Of a DNA stretch of 64,000 bases, positions 35,314 through 46,487 are shown piece after piece; the stretch's first letter is position 1; the number at the start of each line of letters is the position of its first letter. The notes beneath the pieces were generated by a model. The model saw only the letters and a list, made by a program, of their open reading frames with translations. It did not search any database and was not told the DNA's origin. A program made the position numbers and the translations under genes. This DNA is from Ciborinia camelliae (lineage: Eukaryota > Ascomycota > Leotiomycetes > Helotiales > Sclerotiniaceae), in NCBI GenBank assembly GCA_025890175.1, contig JANPYM010000002.1, positions 46,876 through 110,875 on the forward strand. The letters run 5' to 3'.

Positions 35314-35552
35314 ATGAGGAAAGGAAGGGAAGGGAAGAGGGGGAGGGAAGAGGGGGAGGGAAGAGGGGAGGGAAGAGAGGGAGGGGAAGAGGGGGGGAGG
35401 GAAGAGGGGGAGGGAAGAGGGGGAGGGAAGAGGGGGGAGGGAAGAGGGGGAGGGAAGAGGGGGAGGGAAGAGGGGAGGGAAGAGGGGGAGGGAAGAGGGG
35501 AGGGAAGAGGGGAGGGAAGAGGGGAGGGAAGAGGGGAGGGAAGAGGGAAGGG
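35314..35552. repeat. G-rich minisatellite, unit about GAGGGGGAGGGAA
   Basis: About 20 imperfect copies of an 11-15-bp unit with GGG-GGGG runs on the plus strand, giving purine-only DNA for over 200 bp. It could form G-quadruplex or triplex structures. Confidence 0.85.
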
Positions 35553-36001
35553 GGATATATATGAATATGAATATGAATATGAATATGAATTAATGTGTAT
35601 GTTATGTGTATGTTGTACCATGTTATATTATATTATGTTATATCATGGCTGTTTATTTGCAGATTTCTTTGTAGATTCAGATTCAGATTTATATTCTAGT
35701 GTCCACTGTCTATACAGTTTGGAGAGGATGGAATGAATGGAAAAGGATAGAATCAATGGAAAAGGATAGGATGAAGAGGATAGATCCCTCTCTCCCTCCT
35801 TCATTCACCTCACCACCCTTCTTTCTTTCACCCTCTCCCTCCTTCCATTCCCCCCCTCACCCTCCTTCCATTCACCTCACCACCCTCCTTCCTTTCACCC
35901 TCACCCTCCTTCCATTCCCCCCCTCACCCTCCTTCCTTTCACCTCACCAAATAATTCCATATGCATAATTCCATATGTATAATTCCATAGACTTATTTAT
36001 T

Positions 36002-36142
36002 TATTGATTTATATTGATTTATATTGATTTATATTGATTTATATTGATTTATATTGATTTATATTGATTTATATTGATTTATATTGATTTATATTGATTT
36101 ATATTGATTTATATTGATTTATATTGATTTATATTGATTTAT
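36002..36142. repeat. 10-bp tandem repeat ATATTGATTT, 14 copies
   Basis: Fourteen consecutive 10-bp units, the first slightly variant. The unit length is close to one helical turn, so its T runs lie on about the same face of the DNA. Confidence 0.95.
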
Positions 36143-36712
36143 GTATATATATACGAAGCTATGCCATGCCATTCCGTTCCATTCCATCCATCCACCCAGC
36201 ACATCCAGCACACCCAGCATCCACCCACCACCCACCCACCATTCAGCCGCCAAAGTCAAAGTGTGGATTCAAGTTTTGATTTCTTTTTTTAAAAAAAACC
36301 CCCAATGCATCCCATCCCATCCCATCCCCATCCATACTCCCCCATCCCAATCCCCATCCATCCCATCCCATTCCCATCCCGATCCTATTCATTTATCCCG
36401 CAAACTTCTTTATCCATTCCGCAACCATCCCGCAAACTCCTACAAACTCCCATAAACTCCCGCAAACTCCCGCAAAAATAAATAAATAAACAAAATAAAT
36501 AAAAGAAGAAGAAAAAAATGAAAATGAAAATGAACGCGCTAAAGAACATGCACGTATGCATGCAGGAAGAAAGAAAAAAAGAATAAGAAAAAGAATAGGA
36601 ATAAGAAAAATGGATTTTCTCTCTTTCCTCTCCTCATTCCTCTCCTCATTCATTTTCCCCTCATCCCTCTTCCCCTCATCCCTCTTCCCCTCATCCCTCT
36701 TCCCTCACATCG

Positions 36713-38623
36713 TCAAAAGAATCTTCCGGATCCCGATCCTGATCCTGATCCCGATCCTGATCCATCTACGCCTCCACCTGCGCCTGCGCCTCCGCCTACC
36801 CGTATTTTACTCGATGGATTTTCTAAATTTGTATTTCCATTTCCATTTCCATTCGCACTCCCACCTTCACCCGCACCCTCACTAACTCTTTTCCCTCCCT
36901 TTTTATTCTCCCTATTCAACTTCAACTCCCCCCTGATCGGGGGATCCGGAACCGGGGGAAATTTCCCCAACCTCTTCGGACTCCTCCCACTAATCCTCGC
37001 CCTCATCACGCGTTGATGAAAGTCCTCGCGCGCCCGCATCAACACCTTAACCAACTGTTTATGATTCCCCTCTCTCTTAACCGCCTCATGCAGCGCCGTC
37101 TCCCCCGCGTTATTTTCCATCTTGAACAGGTGGGGCTTCGCGACGGCGAGCACCAGTTCGACGATCTGCGGGGATGCATAGCGCGCGGCGTAGTGCATGA
37201 TATTATTCCCTTCGCGGGTGACGAGGGAGGAGTTTTGCGTTTTGATGAGCAGGTACGAGATGAGACGGTCGTGGAATGAGGGGTCCTTGGTGGGTTTGCG
37301 GATCGCGGCGTGTAAGGGGGTTTCATCCAGGGGTTTGGAGAGGAGGTGAAAATTAGCTCCGGCATTGCCGATAATCTCGATGATTTCGCAATCGGAGCGT
37401 CGCTCGCGATGTTTCTCGATCAGGGAATGGAGGGTGGGGAGTTCGAGGTCGATCTTGCAGCTGGATTGGAGGTTGACGAGGTGCATCACCATGGTGGAAT
37501 CTCCTCCTTTGATACTTCTCCATAGTTGTTTTTGGATTTCGGCGATGACTTTGGGTTTGGAGGCAGAGGAGAATCGTGGGAGGATGACTTCAAAAAGAGG
37601 GTAACATCGATGGAGGATCGCTACCTCGAGCGCATTGCGACCGGTGATATCTCGAAATTCCACGTCTGCTCCAGCGGATATCAAGTTTTTACAAAAAGAC
37701 CACGACTTACATCGGATCGCCTGATGTAAAGGTGCCAACTGTTGACTATTGACCAGGGAGAAAAATTCCGGTCGACTTCTCATTTGTGAAACGAGAAAAT
37801 TGCCCATATCTTCAAAACCGCAACGAGCCACCCAATGGAGTAAAGTATCATTACTCCCTTCCAATACTTGGAAGACATTGACTCCATTTTCCAAGAAATG
37901 TTTGATGATTGGTTGTGCTTGGGGAATTCCCGTAGCTAGGAATATCGGTGGGATTCCTTCTGAATCGACATTCGAGTTAAGATCTCCACCTCTTGCCCTC
38001 ACAGCATCAATGATTTTTATCACCGCTCCTATCTTCGTTCCCACCCTTAAATCCAACAATGCATAAACCAAGACTGATTGATTGGATTGATTGAGTGCTA
38101 AAACATCCGCACCAGCTTCCAGCAAAATATCAACCGATTCGGCTTGTCCCGCGATGGCAGCAGAATGTAATACGGTATTATCGGACCAGTCACGTGAATT
38201 GACATCGAGACCTTTCTGGATGAACAACCTCAAGAGTTTTTCATGGCCGGTGGCAGCCAATAAATGTAACCACGTAGCCCCATTTCTTTCTCTTCCCCCA
38301 AAGCGAGTTTGGGCCCATTCCAGAGATCGATTGGCGAAATATTCCATAACATAATTGGATCCCCAGCGAGGAACGCAAGACCACACCAGTCGTTGAGAAA
38401 CATAACTGCGACCACGACTATAAACCCATATTGATCTCGCTCGGGGATCCGGTTCATTATCTGTAGGTGGTCGAAAGTGACGACGAAAAGCTTTTAGATA
38501 TAGTTGAGGAGTGAGGATCGTCGCATGACGTATGGAGGTCTGAACTAATGCATTAAGTGGAGCTCTTCGAAGACAATCTCCAATGCATTGAATTATTTCT
38601 GGCGGAAGTTGATTGAAATCCAT
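36713..38623 (-). CDS. F-box-like ankyrin-repeat protein
   Basis: Single exon, 636 aa. Residues 3-25 (FNQLPPEIIQCIGDCLRRAP) resemble an F-box start, the motif that binds Skp1 in SCF ubiquitin ligases. Ankyrin-type repeats follow from about 115 to 540, with recognisable TxLHxAA cores: ATWLHLLAATGHEKLLRLF, NTVLHSAAIAGQAESVDILLEAGADV, LAPLHQAIRCKSW, ETPLHAAIRK, ETALHEAVKREG. The C-terminal ~70 residues are low complexity (N/G, then GSGSGSG), encoded by GATCC/CCTGAT repeats. By analogy with fungal F-box/ankyrin proteins it may be a substrate adaptor, but no substrate can be named. The start ATG precedes the F-box-like motif directly. The repeat-rich tail may vary in length between isolates. Confidence 0.8.
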   Translation of the reverse strand: MDFNQLPPEIIQCIGDCLRRAPLNALVQTSIRHATILTPQLYLKAFRRHFRPPTDNEPDPRARSIWVYSRGRSYVSQRLVWSCVPRWGSNYVMEYFANRSLEWAQTRFGGRERNGATWLHLLAATGHEKLLRLFIQKGLDVNSRDWSDNTVLHSAAIAGQAESVDILLEAGADVLALNQSNQSVLVYALLDLRVGTKIGAVIKIIDAVRARGGDLNSNVDSEGIPPIFLATGIPQAQPIIKHFLENGVNVFQVLEGSNDTLLHWVARCGFEDMGNFLVSQMRSRPEFFSLVNSQQLAPLHQAIRCKSWSFCKNLISAGADVEFRDITGRNALEVAILHRCYPLFEVILPRFSSASKPKVIAEIQKQLWRSIKGGDSTMVMHLVNLQSSCKIDLELPTLHSLIEKHRERRSDCEIIEIIGNAGANFHLLSKPLDETPLHAAIRKPTKDPSFHDRLISYLLIKTQNSSLVTREGNNIMHYAARYASPQIVELVLAVAKPHLFKMENNAGETALHEAVKREGNHKQLVKVLMRAREDFHQRVMRARISGRSPKRLGKFPPVPDPPIRGELKLNRENKKGGKRVSEGAGEGGSANGNGNGNTNLENPSSKIRVGGGAGAGGGVDGSGSGSGSGSGSGRFF

Positions 38624-41260
38624 GGTTGAAACTTTGTATTGTATCTGTGTATCCTATGTACCGGGGTATCTCAATATCTCAAGGTGAATTCAAGGAGGTT
38701 TTGAGGATATATTGATGAAAAGATATTGAGCTAAGTTGAAATATTGCATCAAGACTTTGATTTAATTGAATAAGGTAGGTAGATCAAGTCTTGATGAGAG
38801 GAGGGGAGGGGAGAAGTTTCGTTGATTCCAGTGGAGGTTTGAAAGGTCAAAGTTTGTCGTGGTTCAATAGAATGAGGGGAACTGTAGATACCTAGGTACC
38901 TAGGTATGGAACCAGGCAACTGTTATGAGGTCCACGGTACCTAGGGATTATGTATAAAATGAAACAAAATCCCCTTCAGACGATATCGAAATTGAGGTGA
39001 AAATTAAAGTCAGTGTCTAGGGAGAAAGAAAGAAAGAAAGAAAGAAAGAAGAGAGAAAGAAATATATAATAAGGCTGGATTTCAAGATATGTGAGTACCT
39101 AATAGGTAGGTATCGTACCGTACCGGAGTTGAAGAACTGGTTACCTACAATGAGGCTTTATCCAGTAACATTCACTACGATACCAGGTAGGTAAATTCAA
39201 GCAATTCCAATTGTATCTTGTACCTCAGGTGTATTGTAAGGCAAGTTACCTAGGTAGGTAATGAATATATGGCGTGATAAATTATCTTCAATTTAAATGT
39301 AAATGCTAAGTCTTTCCAGGTGTCTTTTGATATGTAGGTAGGTAGGTGGGGGAGGTATTTCAAACAATTCAAGATCCAGGTAATTGAAGCCTTTCGTAAA
39401 GTATTGACCGTTCTTCTTGTATGGATGTACGAGTGAGTACCTTAGATAGCTGGAGGTATGTAGTAAGGTTATCGATGAGTATAGGTTGCAGTATGAATAT
39501 TTGGGTAGTAGTACAAGAGAAGAAGGAAGAACAACTCATGAATTTTATGTGCGGACTAGTAGATGGAGATTAACTAGATCCAGATAGATACCTTAGGTTA
39601 AGCCCTGGTAAGGTGAACCTAGTACCTACCTACCTACTTATTATTATTTGTCCACGGCTACGTACGGGTGATGAATTTTGTATCAATTTGTATTAACAAC
39701 AAGTCCTGCTTATAATAGAGTAACGGAACGGGCTGGACTGGCCTGGGCTAGACCTGTGTTCATAGCCATAACCTGTGTTCATATACGGAGCCCAGTCGGT
39801 AGGTAATCTAACCTACAGGCTACATACAATACAACCTACCGAACTCACCCCCAAAAGATTCGAGTCAATTGACAGCAGAGCAAAAACAAATAATACCTAA
39901 TAAATGTATGTAATAAATTGTCGCGTCACACGATATGTAATCCTAATACTTGCATATGCAACCGTTGCTTTTTCAGATGTGTGAGGAGGTTCCTTGGGTT
40001 TCTGATTTGTTCATTGCTTTTGTAAGGCTGTCATCAATGGTCATCGTTTGTCATGGTGGTCATACCATCTGCAGGCTAGAATTGGGTAGAGGGATGGCGC
40101 TGTATGTTCTCCGGATAGATTTTGGTAGGGATGAAGATTGATAGGAAAGGAAGTAGGGTCAGTAATATAAATCTGATAGAGATGGAACTTTGAAGCAATA
40201 ATGGATCAAATGGATGGATGGCTCGGATAGCATGGTGATCCAATGGGGACTCCATACCCGCATTTTGGTCATAGAAGGCATCAATAGCCGTGATACACGA
40301 GATCAGAAATGCAATTTAGAGAATCTTTAGGCGAAAGATAGACAACGACCATGACAACAACAACAATGATGACAAGTGGAAGGACGACCAGAATATTCAT
40401 TTCACCCCAACCACAAGTCTTGAAATATATGGTTGTGCTCATCTTGTTCCGCTTTATCCGGTGATGAAGATATACTATTCTATTTACATAGCCTAACACG
40501 CTTTTCCTTAAAGCCTTGCTTGCTGGCTGTCCATCTACGTAACTTGCACCACGAGCAACTTCGTTCTCTGCAGTTTCCAAATCCCCATCTCAACTCTTCT
40601 GCGGAATCGGAATCATCAATTCCGTTACTCTATCATAATGATATGATATAATGATTAGCATCCCAGAAATCGATGAAGACCTCGATCAACGGATAAATTC
40701 TCGCAGAGATGTACTTGATACCAAAGTGCCAATATTTCCCACAACATGTTCCTTCAACCACCATGGCGAGGGTCGAAAGACCCATCTTCTTCTCCTCGAG
40801 ACTCCATCCTCGATTTTGATCTCAATATCTATTTATCAATCTATCTATCTATACCCCCCCTCCCTCACTCAAACTCATCATATTAGATATCCACAAGAGA
40901 TATTCTTTATTTCGTTGTACATGTAGGTAGGTAGGTAGGTAAGTGGGAATTTCAAAACTAACACAATCATATCATCATCAGCATCATCATCTCGTTCGCG
41001 CGCTCTCAAGTAACCATTCTTACACCAGCCCGAGCATAAAAGATGGAGAATTCGAAACGCCCGCCTGCCCGCGATCCCGAATATCCTCCCAACCATATGA
41101 TAGATAAATTCAAACCACCCACCTCTTCCAATCATCCATTCATGCCCACGATAGTTTGTTTGTGTCTTGTATGGTATATGTGGGATAAGAAGAGGAAGGG
41201 ATAGATGGTTTCGTTTTTCTGTACTCTGCGTAGATTGTGCGAGTGGGAATGTGGGAATGT

Positions 41261-41578
41261 TGTTGCGGGATGCTATGGAGTATATAGCATATTGCTCCTG
41301 ATGGATATGCGAACTCCGTCATGGTTTCGATATATGGGATGGGTGTGGCTTATATATTTGAATCCCCGATGACGGGGAACAATTATCGATAATTTCCCTC
41401 TCTAACGTCTGGGAAAGCTGTTGCGGGACGCTATTGAGTACATTGCTCCTGATGGATATGCGAACTCCGTGATGGGTTCGATAGATGGGATGGGTCTGGC
41501 TTATACATTCGAATCACCGAAGACCCGGGAACTATTATCGACGATTTCCTTCTATGTCGTCTGTTTATTTATCGTCTG
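41261..41578. repeat. Imperfect tandem duplication, period ~158 bp
   Basis: Copy 1 at about 41261-41411 and copy 2 at about 41419-41578 share long matches such as GATGGATATGCGAACTCCGT. They have diverged by scattered substitutions and a small indel. Copy 2 lies in an open frame (41421-41669); copy 1 does not stay open in the matching frame. Confidence 0.8.
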
Positions 41579-42721
41579 CGGCGATGGCGTTGTGAACTGC
41601 CAGTTCCTTGGAGTATATTATTTCTGTCCTATTCTCGAATCGCCCCAGCTGCAGAACCCAAAAGATTAATGATGCCCCCTTTGCGGACTTGAAACTCGTC
41701 GAGTACCAGCGTACAAGAATTATGGGTCGTGACAAACGGTTTGTTCTTTTCGGGATATGTTATAGTAATCGAGTTATAGTAATCGGCCGGGGTTCGGTAT
41801 GTGAGATGTGAGATGTTTCGGGGAATCGGATTGGGGTGCCTACCTATTTGGTGTACATCAGAACGTGGTGGAGTTTTCCCAGGTATTGTCTCGATCCTTC
41901 CCACTATACATCCATCCTACTCTACTCGTCAGTGAGATGATGGAAACCGTGAATACCTCCTTTCAAACTTGAATTAACTGGAATGATCTGGTCTGGTGGA
42001 GTACCACTCACTATTCTTTGCGAATGATTGCGTGGATTTAGTTACTCGCATCGCAGATTCGAAGTTAAGTCTATTCATGATCACTGTCATTAAGTATCAA
42101 CCCCTTCATTTTTTTTATCGCAAACTCAGAGATCCCCAAAATTATCGGAATCATAGTACCTACCTACCCAGAAAACTCGAGGTTCAATAACCTACACATA
42201 TTGAGAAAAGTTTCTTTCTTGATGAATCGGAATGGCCATTGGCAGAAAGTCTCTGAAGTTCCCAATTTCGATATGAAGACTATGCGGACTATGAGAGAGA
42301 GAAGTCTCGGTAAAACACCTCTTTCATTATGTTTACAATGTGTCTTCTTTTCATTCTTCTTCAAGTAGATTTGTCACTCATTTGTATTACGATCCGTATT
42401 TGGTCTAGGAGATGTTGGTTTATTCTTTGCAACAAGCTTTTCTTCATTCTAGTGTTCTAGTGCTGCTGCTACTTGACCTGTGAACGAATTGAATCGAACC
42501 GTCTGCTCTTAGTTTGATTTTACATACCCATTTAGTACTTTTTAGTTGAGCCTCATGAAATAGTTCAAGATTCTCGAGGTTCGTTACCTGGTAGAGTTAG
42601 CGGGTGGTCTAAGATCTTCGTTCTGCACATCATAAACCGCACAATATATTTCTGGAAATTTCTTTTTGATCTTACAAGCAGTTACTTCTCCTCTTGGATA
42701 ATTTTGTACTCAATATTTGGA

Positions 42722-42730
42722 AATATATAA
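42722..42730 (+). promoter_or_regulatory. TATA-like element of the RING gene
   Basis: ATATATAAA lies about 80-90 bp upstream of the ATG at 42809. This is position-based inference. Confidence 0.35.
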
Positions 42731-42808
42731 ACATCTTCGATTGAGCTCTTCGATGCTCATTTCTATCTTTAAAATATATTATTCCTGTATTCAATCATTT
42801 ACTTCATA

Positions 42809-44170
42809 ATGGATGCTACATTCGAACTCCCTGTCCTCGAGGCAGATTGTTCCATCTCCAATCCAAGAATGAAACCAATCATCCTTACTCCCTTTCTCAG
42901 ATTGGCATCTGAACTTCAATTCGTACTCCAATCCCAGGAATTGGATTTGAGATCTATCATTGTAAGTACAATTAACGACATCATGTATTACATTTCAAAG
43001 TCATCGTCGTAGTATATTCTCTACTAAACATGTTGTCGATAGGAAATATTTGACAAACACCCAGCTGCGCACTCGAAAGCCCTTAAACGTTATAAAAATA
43101 ATTATGAAAAGACTATAGTATTTTATCGAAAGCTAGAGTCCAATCGTGAACAGATTGCAAAGTTGATCGATGAGTGTCCTCTCGTTTTCGGTGTACAAAT
43201 TTGGCTTCCAACACCTGGTTTGGTTTTAGCCGTCCGCCGCATTTTCTGCCTTTGCAATCGACTTCTCATCGTAAGTCATGAATTCCCACTCGTTTTGATT
43301 TTTATTTCCATTTACCATGCTGAAATGCAAGCCGAAGATCCACAAAACTCGCCCGCATTTGATCGAGAGACTTCGGAGGAAGTCTGATTCTTTGAGTCGT
43401 TTGTGTTTGTCACTCGTGGGGAAGGATCTCTTTTCCACACATCATGAGATATACGATCGTGTCTGTTGCTCCATATGTGACTTGAATCATCAAGATGAGG
43501 ACTCGATCGTGGAATTGTGCGCAGATAGAAATCGATCCACGGCGTTGGCGATAAAGATCGAGGATATGCCACGCTTAGAGGTAAGCTATCTTTTACACTT
43601 TTCTCCATCTTTCTTTTCTGCACGATCCAATCGTCCGTCCGTCCGTCCACATGCTCATCAATGTACACGACGTCGCAGACGCCAGATGACTGCGCTGTTT
43701 GCTACGGACCCAATTATCTCCCGACGCGCATCAAACCCTGCGGGCACAACAATCTCTGCTTCGGCTGCCTCGCCAAATGGGTCGAGGGCGATCGATTGCG
43801 CATTTGTCCGTACTGCCGCACGCCGGTCGCGCAAACCCAATTCCGCAGCCCGCATCCGGCTTTCCGCATCGATGCCTCCCAGACGGTGTCGGAGTGCGCA
43901 CTCGCAAGACCGTTTGCTGAAGAACATATGGACTTCGCGGCGTTGGAGAGGAGACAGCGCTTGGTGTTGATGGTTTTGGATTTGGTGAGGGCGTGGTGCG
44001 TTTGGAATCGAGATGTTGCGGGTGCTGGTGGTGCTGGTGGTGCTGGTGGGGNNNNNNNNNNTGCTGGTGGTGCTGGTGGGGGTGGGGTTGAGTGGGGCGG
44101 GCAGGAATTGGAGGGGTTGGCGTTCGCGTTGTGGGTGGTGGGGTTTACTGAGGGCTGGTTACAAGTTTAG
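42809..44170 (+). CDS. RING-finger protein (putative E3 ubiquitin ligase), contains a gap
   Basis: Four exons: 42809-42961, 43043-43270, 43332-43580 and 43679-44170. The introns are 81, 61 and 98 nt, all phase 0 with GTAAGT/GTAAGC donors. About 373 aa including a placeholder gap. The N-terminal three exons encode helical, charged sequence (EIFDKHPAAHSKALKRY; LVFGVQIWLPTPGLVLAVRR) and a CCSIC pair. Exon 4 opens with a C3HC4 RING: CAVC, then IKPCGHNNLC, CLAKW, ICPYC. This implies E2 binding and ubiquitin transfer. After the RING come an acidic/hydrophobic helix and a Gly-Ala repeat encoded by GGTGCT units, in which 10 Ns lie (44052-44061), then a Trp-rich end. Exon 4 is distinctly GC-richer than exons 1-3. 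True length depends on the unresolved repeat. Confidence 0.8.
44052..44061. other. Assembly gap (10 Ns) inside a coding repeat
   Basis: The gap is in the GGTGCT repeat of the RING gene's last exon. The frame is open on both sides, and 10 is not a multiple of three. The frame nevertheless reaches a sensible stop, so the real gap size is unknown. Confidence 0.97.
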
Positions 44171-44582
44171 TGGGGGAGATAAGGGGGAGAGGGGGGCTGT
44201 TTGTGAGGATGACGAGGGGGGGAGTGATAGGGAGTGCGAGGGGAATTGGCGGTGGTGGAAATGGAGATAGGAGTTCCTATAGATATATATGGGTATATAT
44301 TTTTGTAATGTAATGTAATGTAATGGAATGAAATAGAATGCGGTTATTATGTATGTATAATCTTTAATCACGCTATATTTCTTTGTGGAGGAGAGATGGA
44401 GATGGAGATGGAGATAGAGGAGAGTGATATAAGATTTATTGATTCATTCAATTGATCAATTCATCAATCCATCCAATCATGAAAATACGCCATAGGCCAC
44501 ATTCATTATCTATCTATCTATCTATCTATCTTACAACCGTCTTTCCATATCGAGTCTTCGAGGAGGAAACGCTTCCTCGTCG
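44171..44582. other. Intergenic spacer between convergent genes
   Basis: This spacer contains a TGTAA pentamer repeat near 44306-44325, a GGAGAT repeat near 44395-44415 and an ATCT repeat near 44508-44530. No gene was seen. Confidence 0.6.
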
Positions 44583-45773
44583 TTAGTCCCGATCATAGCC
44601 ATCTACCATGTCTCCTGGCAACGCGGGTTCATGCGCGAGCTGGTGGTGACTGCTGTTGTGGGTTGGTTTGGGGGTTGCTTTGTGGGTTGGTTGGTGGAGT
44701 TTGGGGGTGTGGGGTCGAGAGTGGGATTTGGGGTTATGAGATGATTCGTGGCGACTGGGACTATGAGCAAAATCATGAGAATTTCGCACTCCATCCAAAT
44801 GAGGTGATCCGGTCCGACTCCCCCGTCTACTATGCGCCGGTGTACACCCCGCACTCAACAACCGTCTCACGTTCTCTCCGCCCCTCCAAAACCCCACCAT
44901 ATCCCCCGCCCTCTTCCCATCTCGATCGCGCGTCCTCGGTTCCGCCCCCGCGTTAATCAACATCCTCACGATCTCCTCCTTCACTTTCGCATCAACCCCC
45001 TCAATCACATTGACCCCCGCCATCGCCCGATGCAGCGCGCCTCTTCCCTTATAGTCACGCGCGTGCACGTCCGCGCCGCTGGCAAGCAACACCCGCACGG
45101 CAGCCACACAATCATGTCGACACGCCAACAACAGCGCGGTGGACCCCTTCGCGTCCCGCGCGTAGATGTCCGCTCCTTGCCCCAGCAGATATTTGATCGT
45201 CTCCGGGTGTCCCCATCGCGCCGCGCTTAAAAGCCCCGTGTTTCCCCATCCATCCTCCGCTTCTAATCGCGCGCCGTTTTCCACCAGCACCCGCACCATC
45301 GCTACATCGCCCATGCGTGACGCGATGTGCAGGGCCGTCTCGCCGCCCGGTGGTGCGAGCGATGCGTTCGCTCCCGCTTCGAGGAGTAATCTCGCGGTCT
45401 TCACATGGTGCGTTTGCACGGCCGCGATCAGTGGCGTTATGTTTTCTGCCCAGATGTTTACATTGGTGGGTTTGGGCTTGGGTTTTTCATGGCCCTTGCT
45501 CTTGTCCTTGTTCTTGCCCCTGTGCAGCGCATGTTCACGTACAGGCGCATCGATCAGGATCTCGAGCACGTCCATTTTTCCGGCACTGGCGGCGGCGACG
45601 AGGGCGGGGGCGAGATCTAGCGGGTGATCTTGAGAGAGAAGGGTTTCTACCGCCCGCGTGTCTCCTTCGGCGGCGGCACGGGCGAGTGAGGTGCTGGGGG
45701 AGCTGGTTTTGGCGGTTAGGTAGGCGGTTGCGCCTTTGAGAACGAGCGGGGCGAGGGTTTTGATGATTTCCAT
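44583..45773 (-). CDS. Ankyrin-repeat protein
   Basis: Single exon. ATG at 45773 gives 396 aa. The frame is open upstream to 45920, but that part is encoded by a poly-C/His tract and is likely leader. Ankyrin repeats run from about residue 30 to 300, with strong consensus cores: ITPLIAAVQTHHVKTARLLLEAGANA, ETALHIASRMGDVAMVRVLVENGA, NTGLLSAARWGHPETIKYLLGQGAD, STALLLACRHDCVAAVRVLL, GRGALHRAMAG. A K-rich insert (NKDKSKGHEKPKPKP) lies between early repeats. The C-terminal ~90 residues are His/Ser/Pro/Lys-rich and disordered. It is a protein-interaction scaffold with unknown partners. The coding region is GC-rich compared with flanking DNA. Confidence 0.8.
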   Translation of the reverse strand: MEIIKTLAPLVLKGATAYLTAKTSSPSTSLARAAAEGDTRAVETLLSQDHPLDLAPALVAAASAGKMDVLEILIDAPVREHALHRGKNKDKSKGHEKPKPKPTNVNIWAENITPLIAAVQTHHVKTARLLLEAGANASLAPPGGETALHIASRMGDVAMVRVLVENGARLEAEDGWGNTGLLSAARWGHPETIKYLLGQGADIYARDAKGSTALLLACRHDCVAAVRVLLASGADVHARDYKGRGALHRAMAGVNVIEGVDAKVKEEIVRMLINAGAEPRTRDRDGKRAGDMVGFWRGGENVRRLLSAGCTPAHSRRGSRTGSPHLDGVRNSHDFAHSPSRHESSHNPKSHSRPHTPKLHQPTHKATPKPTHNSSHHQLAHEPALPGDMVDGYDRD

Positions 45774-46487
45774 GTTTTCTTTTGGGGGGGGGGGGGGACT
45801 GTGATGGTGATGGTGGATTGATGATGATATGAGTTGGTGGATAGGCGGGTGAGATATCTGTATCCCGCTATTATTCACTGTTCTGTGACGTCTGGGGATG
45901 CAAAGCCACGAAAATCCCAACGTTCTTTCAATTTATTGGATTGGATTGGTTCAAGGTATTCGAATGCACGATCAGGACATTCAAATCCAAATTCAAATTC
46001 AAATTCAAATTCAAATTCAAATTCAAATTCAAATTCAAATTCAAATTCACATTCACTATGAACTTCAAATCACAAACATAAGGACTCAACTGATTAGATT
46101 TTCGATTCGCCTCAAATGACATGACATTTGATATAGACAGGACGAGAGAGACACTGTAATATCGAAGTCGCCAGGTTTCAGCAGATATCAGCTGACGATT
46201 ACACGATGATTATGGCGTGGAAACAAATTCGAATTTATTTTTTTTGTTAATAAATTTAATTAATAATTAAAACAAAATTTAATAAGAAATCCAAAAACCA
46301 AAAAGTTTGTGTTGATAGAAAAACTTGGTTGAAATAACCATGTTGAACTATTTTTTTAATCTTAAGGTCTATAACCCGAAAAACAAAGGACATTATTATA
46401 TAACAAAGGAAGCAGATTATTTCGTGCGACAACAAAATAATTAAACATAAGAATCCTAGAAATTGGTCCTTCACACATCGTGTTGAC
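45774..46487. other. Divergent upstream region with AAATTC array
   Basis: This is intergenic DNA between divergent genes. It includes a G13 run near 45785-45797, an AAATTC hexamer array at 45980-46049, and an AT-rich segment 46230-46300. No gene is supported. Confidence 0.6.
45980..46049. repeat. AAATTC hexamer microsatellite
   Basis: About a dozen copies of ATTCAA/AAATTC in perfect register, between two divergent promoters. Confidence 0.95.

Larger units (their letters stand above)
34860..36712. repeat. Simple-sequence region (G-rich, 10-bp and C/T-rich repeats)
   Basis: No gene is supported. In order: G-rich spacer with GGGATGG runs (34860-34955), GGATAG repeats (35095-35165), a GGGAGGGAAGA minisatellite (35314-35552), GAATAT repeats, C/T-rich CCTCACCCTCCTTCC repeats (35800-35945), a 10-bp ATATTGATTT array (36002-36142), and CATCC-rich DNA to about 36400. 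Long repetitive open frames across here are artefacts of the tracts. Confidence 0.75.
38624..42808. other. ~4.2 kb gene-free region
   Basis: No gene is supported. Seen: many TAGGTA/TACCTA clusters (38890-39360, 39620-39635, 40925-40942, 42158-42168), a GAAA microsatellite at 39026-39050, CTAT repeats near 40830-40850, and an imperfect tandem duplication of ~150 bp at 41261-41578. A minus-strand frame at 40281-40580 contains one Val/Ile-rich hydrophobic stretch but lacks other support. Confidence 0.5.

Noticed and set aside
35226..35736. Pro/Ser-rich and Gly/Arg-rich long frames on both strands
   Set aside because: Translations of the G-rich minisatellite; both strands are open, so no coding evidence.
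40281..40580. Minus-strand frame with one hydrophobic helix
   Set aside because: The helix comes from a CAA/GAC-type repeat (ACAACAACAACAATG) read in antisense; no other support.
43317..43970. 217-codon plus frame running through the RING gene
   Set aside because: It includes exon 3 but reads through the intron at 43581 and then out of frame over the RING exon.
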